The notes beneath the pieces are model-generated. The model was not told the origin of the DNA, ran no database searches, and saw only the letters and a list, made by a program, of their open reading frames with translations. From CAZDRX01 sp964508225 (GTDB taxonomy: Bacteria; Patescibacteriota; Gracilibacteria; Peribacterales; Peribacteraceae): DNA of 64,000 nucleotides. A program made the translations under genes and the position numbers. The stretch spans positions 1 through 64,000 of the forward strand of contig CAZDRX010000001.1 of assembly GCA_964508225.1 (NCBI GenBank), read 5' to 3'. Of the stretch, positions 61,629 to 64,000 are shown piece after piece (within the stretch, counting starts at the first letter, position 1; every line of letters starts with the position of its first letter).

Positions 61629-63373
61629 ACCGCATCTCTCTCAAGATCGTCGGCGCGTCCGGTCAGGGCATCGACTCCGTCGGTGAAATCCTGGCAAAGG
61701 CGCTCAAGCGCAGCGGTTACTGTGTTTTCGGCTACCGCGAATATCCGTCGCTCATCAAAGGAGGGCACGCGAGCTACCAGCTCGACATCTCGGACGAGAG
61801 GATCGAGAGCACGGAGACAATGGTGAATGTGGTCATCGCGCTCAATCACCACGGACTCGAGCACAACATCACGGACGTGAAGCCGGGCGGGATCTTCGCC
61901 CACTCGACCGCAGGCTGGAAGTTTCCGGATGCGGACAAGCAGCGCATCGAGAAGCAGAGCCTCCAGATGATCTGCCTGCCGATCGAGGAGACCCTCAAGA
62001 CACTGAATGCAAAGCCGATCCTCGGGAACGTGCTGCTCGCCTCATTCGTCTGGGCGGTGCTCGGACAGAAAGCCGAACCGTTGAAGACGATGGTGGGCGA
62101 ACGGTTCGCGAAGAAGAAGGATCTCCTTGATCTCAACATGCAGTGCATCGATGCCGGCTTTGCGCTGCAGGCGAAGAACGCGGGAGTGACGGTGCAGCTC
62201 CCGAAACCCAAAGCGGAATTCAGGAAGCAGATGCTCCTCACCGGCAGCAAGGCCATGGGTCTCGGTGCCGTCGCGGCAGGCGTCCGTCTGTATGCCGGCT
62301 ATCCGATGACCCCGAGCTCCCCCCTCCTCACGTACATCGCATCCATCCAGAACGAAACGGGAATGGTGATCAAGCAGGCGGAGGACGAGATCACGGCGGC
62401 ACAGATCGTCTCGGGCGCCATGTACATGGGTACGCGCGCGCTCACGGCGACGTCCGGCGGCGGCTTCGATCTCATGAGCGAGACTGTGTCACTCAATGCC
62501 ATCATCGAGAACCCGACCGTCTTCGTCCTCGCGCAGCGTCCGGGGCCTGCCACAGGCCTTCCGACATGGACGGGGCAGGGCGATCTCCTCATGGCGGTTC
62601 ACACCTCGCACGGTGAGTTCGCACGCTGTGTGATGTCCGTCTCGGACTCAGACGATGCGTTCACACTCATGAACGACGCATTCAATCTCGCTGAGAAGTA
62701 TCAGATCTCCGTCATCGTGCTCACGGACAAGCAGATCGCAGAAGCGCTCTACACGCAGCCTCTGTACGACATGAAGAAGATCGCGATCGATCGTGGTTCG
62801 CTCGTGACGGACGCAGCGAAGCTGAGGAAGCTCAAGGCAACAGACCGTTACGATGCCACGGCGAAGGACGGTGTGTCCCCGCGCTGGCTGCCGGGCAGTG
62901 ACGCTCCCACGTTCGTCGCGCAGGGTGACGAGCACAGCGGCGACGGATCGGTGGAGGAAGGTGCCGTAAACGCGAACGCACAGATGGAGAAGCGCATGAA
63001 GAAAGCCGAGGCGCTGAAGGCGGGACTTCCCGAGCCCGAACTGTACGGGGCTGAGCAGCCGGAAGTTCTCCTCGTCGGCTGGGGCAGTACGAAGTCTGTG
63101 GTGATCGATGCGCTGAAGACGGATGCGCTCAAGGACAAGAAGATCGGCTACCTGCACTACCGGTACCTCTGGCCGCTCAAGACCGAGAAGCTCCAGAAGC
63201 TCGCGAAGAGTGCGAAGAAGACAATCCTCATCGAGGGGAATTTCCAGGGACAGCTGGGGCTCCTCGTCCGTCAGGAGTGCGGACTCGAGATGAAGACGAA
63301 GATCCTGAAGTACGACGGCCGTCCGTTCTTCGTCGATGAACTGACACAGAAGATCTCCTCCCTCCTCTCGTAA
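61625..63373 (+). CDS. korA: 2-oxoacid:acceptor oxidoreductase, fused gamma-alpha subunit
   Basis: 582 residues. The gamma domain (1-~190) starts RISLKIVGASGQGIDSVGEILAKAL and binds CoA. The alpha part (from ~205) has GSKAMGLGAVAAGVRLYAGYPMTPSSPLL, the conserved YPMTPSS loop contacting ThDP, then SETVSLNAIIENPTVFVLAQRPGPATGLPTW-type segments (family landmarks in order). The enzyme oxidises 2-oxoglutarate, pyruvate or branched 2-oxoacids to acyl-CoA, reducing ferredoxin or flavodoxin. Preceded by coupled flavodoxin and followed after 2 nt by korB. Substrate (2-oxoglutarate or another oxoacid) cannot be fixed from sequence. Confidence 0.92.
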   Translation: MNRISLKIVGASGQGIDSVGEILAKALKRSGYCVFGYREYPSLIKGGHASYQLDISDERIESTETMVNVVIALNHHGLEHNITDVKPGGIFAHSTAGWKFPDADKQRIEKQSLQMICLPIEETLKTLNAKPILGNVLLASFVWAVLGQKAEPLKTMVGERFAKKKDLLDLNMQCIDAGFALQAKNAGVTVQLPKPKAEFRKQMLLTGSKAMGLGAVAAGVRLYAGYPMTPSSPLLTYIASIQNETGMVIKQAEDEITAAQIVSGAMYMGTRALTATSGGGFDLMSETVSLNAIIENPTVFVLAQRPGPATGLPTWTGQGDLLMAVHTSHGEFARCVMSVSDSDDAFTLMNDAFNLAEKYQISVIVLTDKQIAEALYTQPLYDMKKIAIDRGSLVTDAAKLRKLKATDRYDATAKDGVSPRWLPGSDAPTFVAQGDEHSGDGSVEEGAVNANAQMEKRMKKAEALKAGLPEPELYGAEQPEVLLVGWGSTKSVVIDALKTDALKDKKIGYLHYRYLWPLKTEKLQKLAKSAKKTILIEGNFQGQLGLLVRQECGLEMKTKILKYDGRPFFVDELTQKISSLLS

Positions 63374-63375
63374 TC

Positions 63376-64000
63376 ATGGCCATCAAGCTCGACACCGCCG
63401 GCGCCTCCATGAAGGACTTCCACTCCGAGAACCCCTGCACGTGGTGCGACGGCTGCGGCAACTACGGCATCTGGACAGCCGCCAAGATGGCGCTCACGGA
63501 GCTTGGGATCGCGCCGCATCAGGCACTCCTCTGCTACGACGTCGGCTGTCACGGCAACGCCTCGGACAAGCTGCAGGGCTACCGCTTCCACGGTCTGCAC
63601 GGACGCGTGCTTCCGTTCGCCGCGGGTGCCAAGCTCGCGAATCCGAAGATCCCCGTGCTCGCCTTCGGCGGCGACGGCGCGAGCTTCTCGGAAGGCATCG
63701 GCCACCTCGTCCACGCCGTACGGAGCCACTATCCGATCGTCTTCGTACTCCACAACAACGGCAACTACGGACTCACGACCGGTCAGGCAAGCTCACTCAC
63801 ACCGCAGAACCAGCCGATGAACACGGCACCGAACGGCGTGCCTGAAATGACACTCAATTCCATGGACTTCATCTTCTCGCTGGAGCCGACGTTCGTGGCG
63901 CGCGCATTCTCGGGCGACATCAAGCAGATGACGTCCGTGCTCAAGGAAGCAATCAGTCACCGCGGCTTCGCGTTCGTGGACATCCTGCAGGCCTGCCCGA
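63376..64000 (+). CDS. korB: 2-oxoacid:acceptor oxidoreductase beta subunit, 3' end outside window
   Basis: The first 208 residues. PCTWCDGCGNYGIW is the Cys-rich N-terminal motif that, with a later Cys, holds the [4Fe-4S] cluster of KorB-type subunits. VLAFGGDGASFSEGIGHLVHAV, followed by HNNGNYGLTTGQ, is the ThDP/Mg motif (GDG...N). Together with KorA it forms the catalytic core. The last part of the protein, with the expected final cluster cysteine, is outside the window. The motif CTWCDGCG has Asp where Pro is usual (WCPGCG). Confidence 0.92.
   Translation, partial: MAIKLDTAGASMKDFHSENPCTWCDGCGNYGIWTAAKMALTELGIAPHQALLCYDVGCHGNASDKLQGYRFHGLHGRVLPFAAGAKLANPKIPVLAFGGDGASFSEGIGHLVHAVRSHYPIVFVLHNNGNYGLTTGQASSLTPQNQPMNTAPNGVPEMTLNSMDFIFSLEPTFVARAFSGDIKQMTSVLKEAISHRGFAFVDILQACP

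Noticed and set aside
1..64000. Possible recoding of UGA (as in Gracilibacteria/Absconditabacteria)
   Set aside because: TGA ends many confidently bounded genes (fmt, rplK, tkt, DHA2 transporter) at family-typical C-termini, and no frame needs TGA to be read through.
1..64000. CRISPR arrays, rRNA genes, complete insertion sequences
   Set aside because: No regularly spaced direct repeats, no 16S/23S/5S sequence and no transposase gene were seen; the only mobile-element trace is the recombinase remnant at 39.9 kb.

Overview
The window looks like chromosome from a GC-rich (roughly 58-60% by eye) member of the Candidate Phyla Radiation (Patescibacteria), most likely near Peribacteria/Peregrinibacteria. 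Pointers are PrgI and VirB2-like genes of the CPR type, S-layer-homology (SLH) proteins, a KorAB plus ADP-forming acyl-CoA synthetase set suggesting fermentation, short intergenic spaces, and mixed single genes in place of large operons. TGA serves as an ordinary stop (fmt, rplK, tkt), which argues against the UGA=Gly lineages (Gracilibacteria, Absconditabacteria). The lineage call is inference.

Layout. 1-7 kb: translation genes (rbfA, fmt, metG), a calcium-repeat/SLH surface protein and a three-gene VirB2-like pilin operon. 7-15 kb: glycosyltransferase, MgtE, a secreted transglutaminase-like protein, TfoX-like protein, tRNA-Gly(GCC), a lipoprotein, ABC-F and VOC proteins. 15-18.3 kb: tRNA-Arg, -Ile(UAU) and -Lys, two of them preceded by 5' half-tRNA copies, plus tatD and a broken SGNH gene. 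18.3-29 kb: hydrolase, glycosyltransferase, ruvB, ADP-forming acyl-CoA synthetase, rplK and rplA split by a membrane-protein gene, dus, another pilin-like gene and an AI-2E permease. 29-39.7 kb: clpC behind a CIRCE-like operator, PrgI and a VirB4-N-like gene, S1 protein, HIT, response regulator, transketolase, yidD. 39.8-43.2 kb: an AT-rich island at tRNA-Gly(UCC) carrying a serine-recombinase remnant and small secreted or unknown genes. 43-64 kb: MFS exporter, ArsR/SRPBCC pair, membrane glycosyltransferases, trpS, a cluster of methyltransferases and glycosyltransferases, a PAS histidine kinase, an SLH protein, tRNA-Val and flavodoxin-korA-korB.

The most striking property is the arrangement of gene starts. 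About 35 genes have a -10 box (TANNNT, often with an extended TGn) ending only 6-10 nt before the start codon. Their transcripts should therefore begin at, or within a few nt of, the start codon. The rule also selects GTG and TTG starts, reveals genes of 59 and 89 codons, and holds inside the AT-rich island. A smaller class (clpC, rplA, rpsA and several secreted proteins) has normal -35/-10 boxes and pyrimidine/C-rich leaders lacking a Shine-Dalgarno sequence.

Genes that appear to work together: flavodoxin-KorA-KorB (coupled starts) with the ADP-forming synthetase could oxidise 2-oxoacids and conserve energy as ATP. VirB2-like pilins, PrgI and the VirB4-N-like protein may form a reduced type IV secretion or pilus-like apparatus. 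The glycosyltransferase/methyltransferase genes probably build surface polysaccharide, alongside the SLH proteins.
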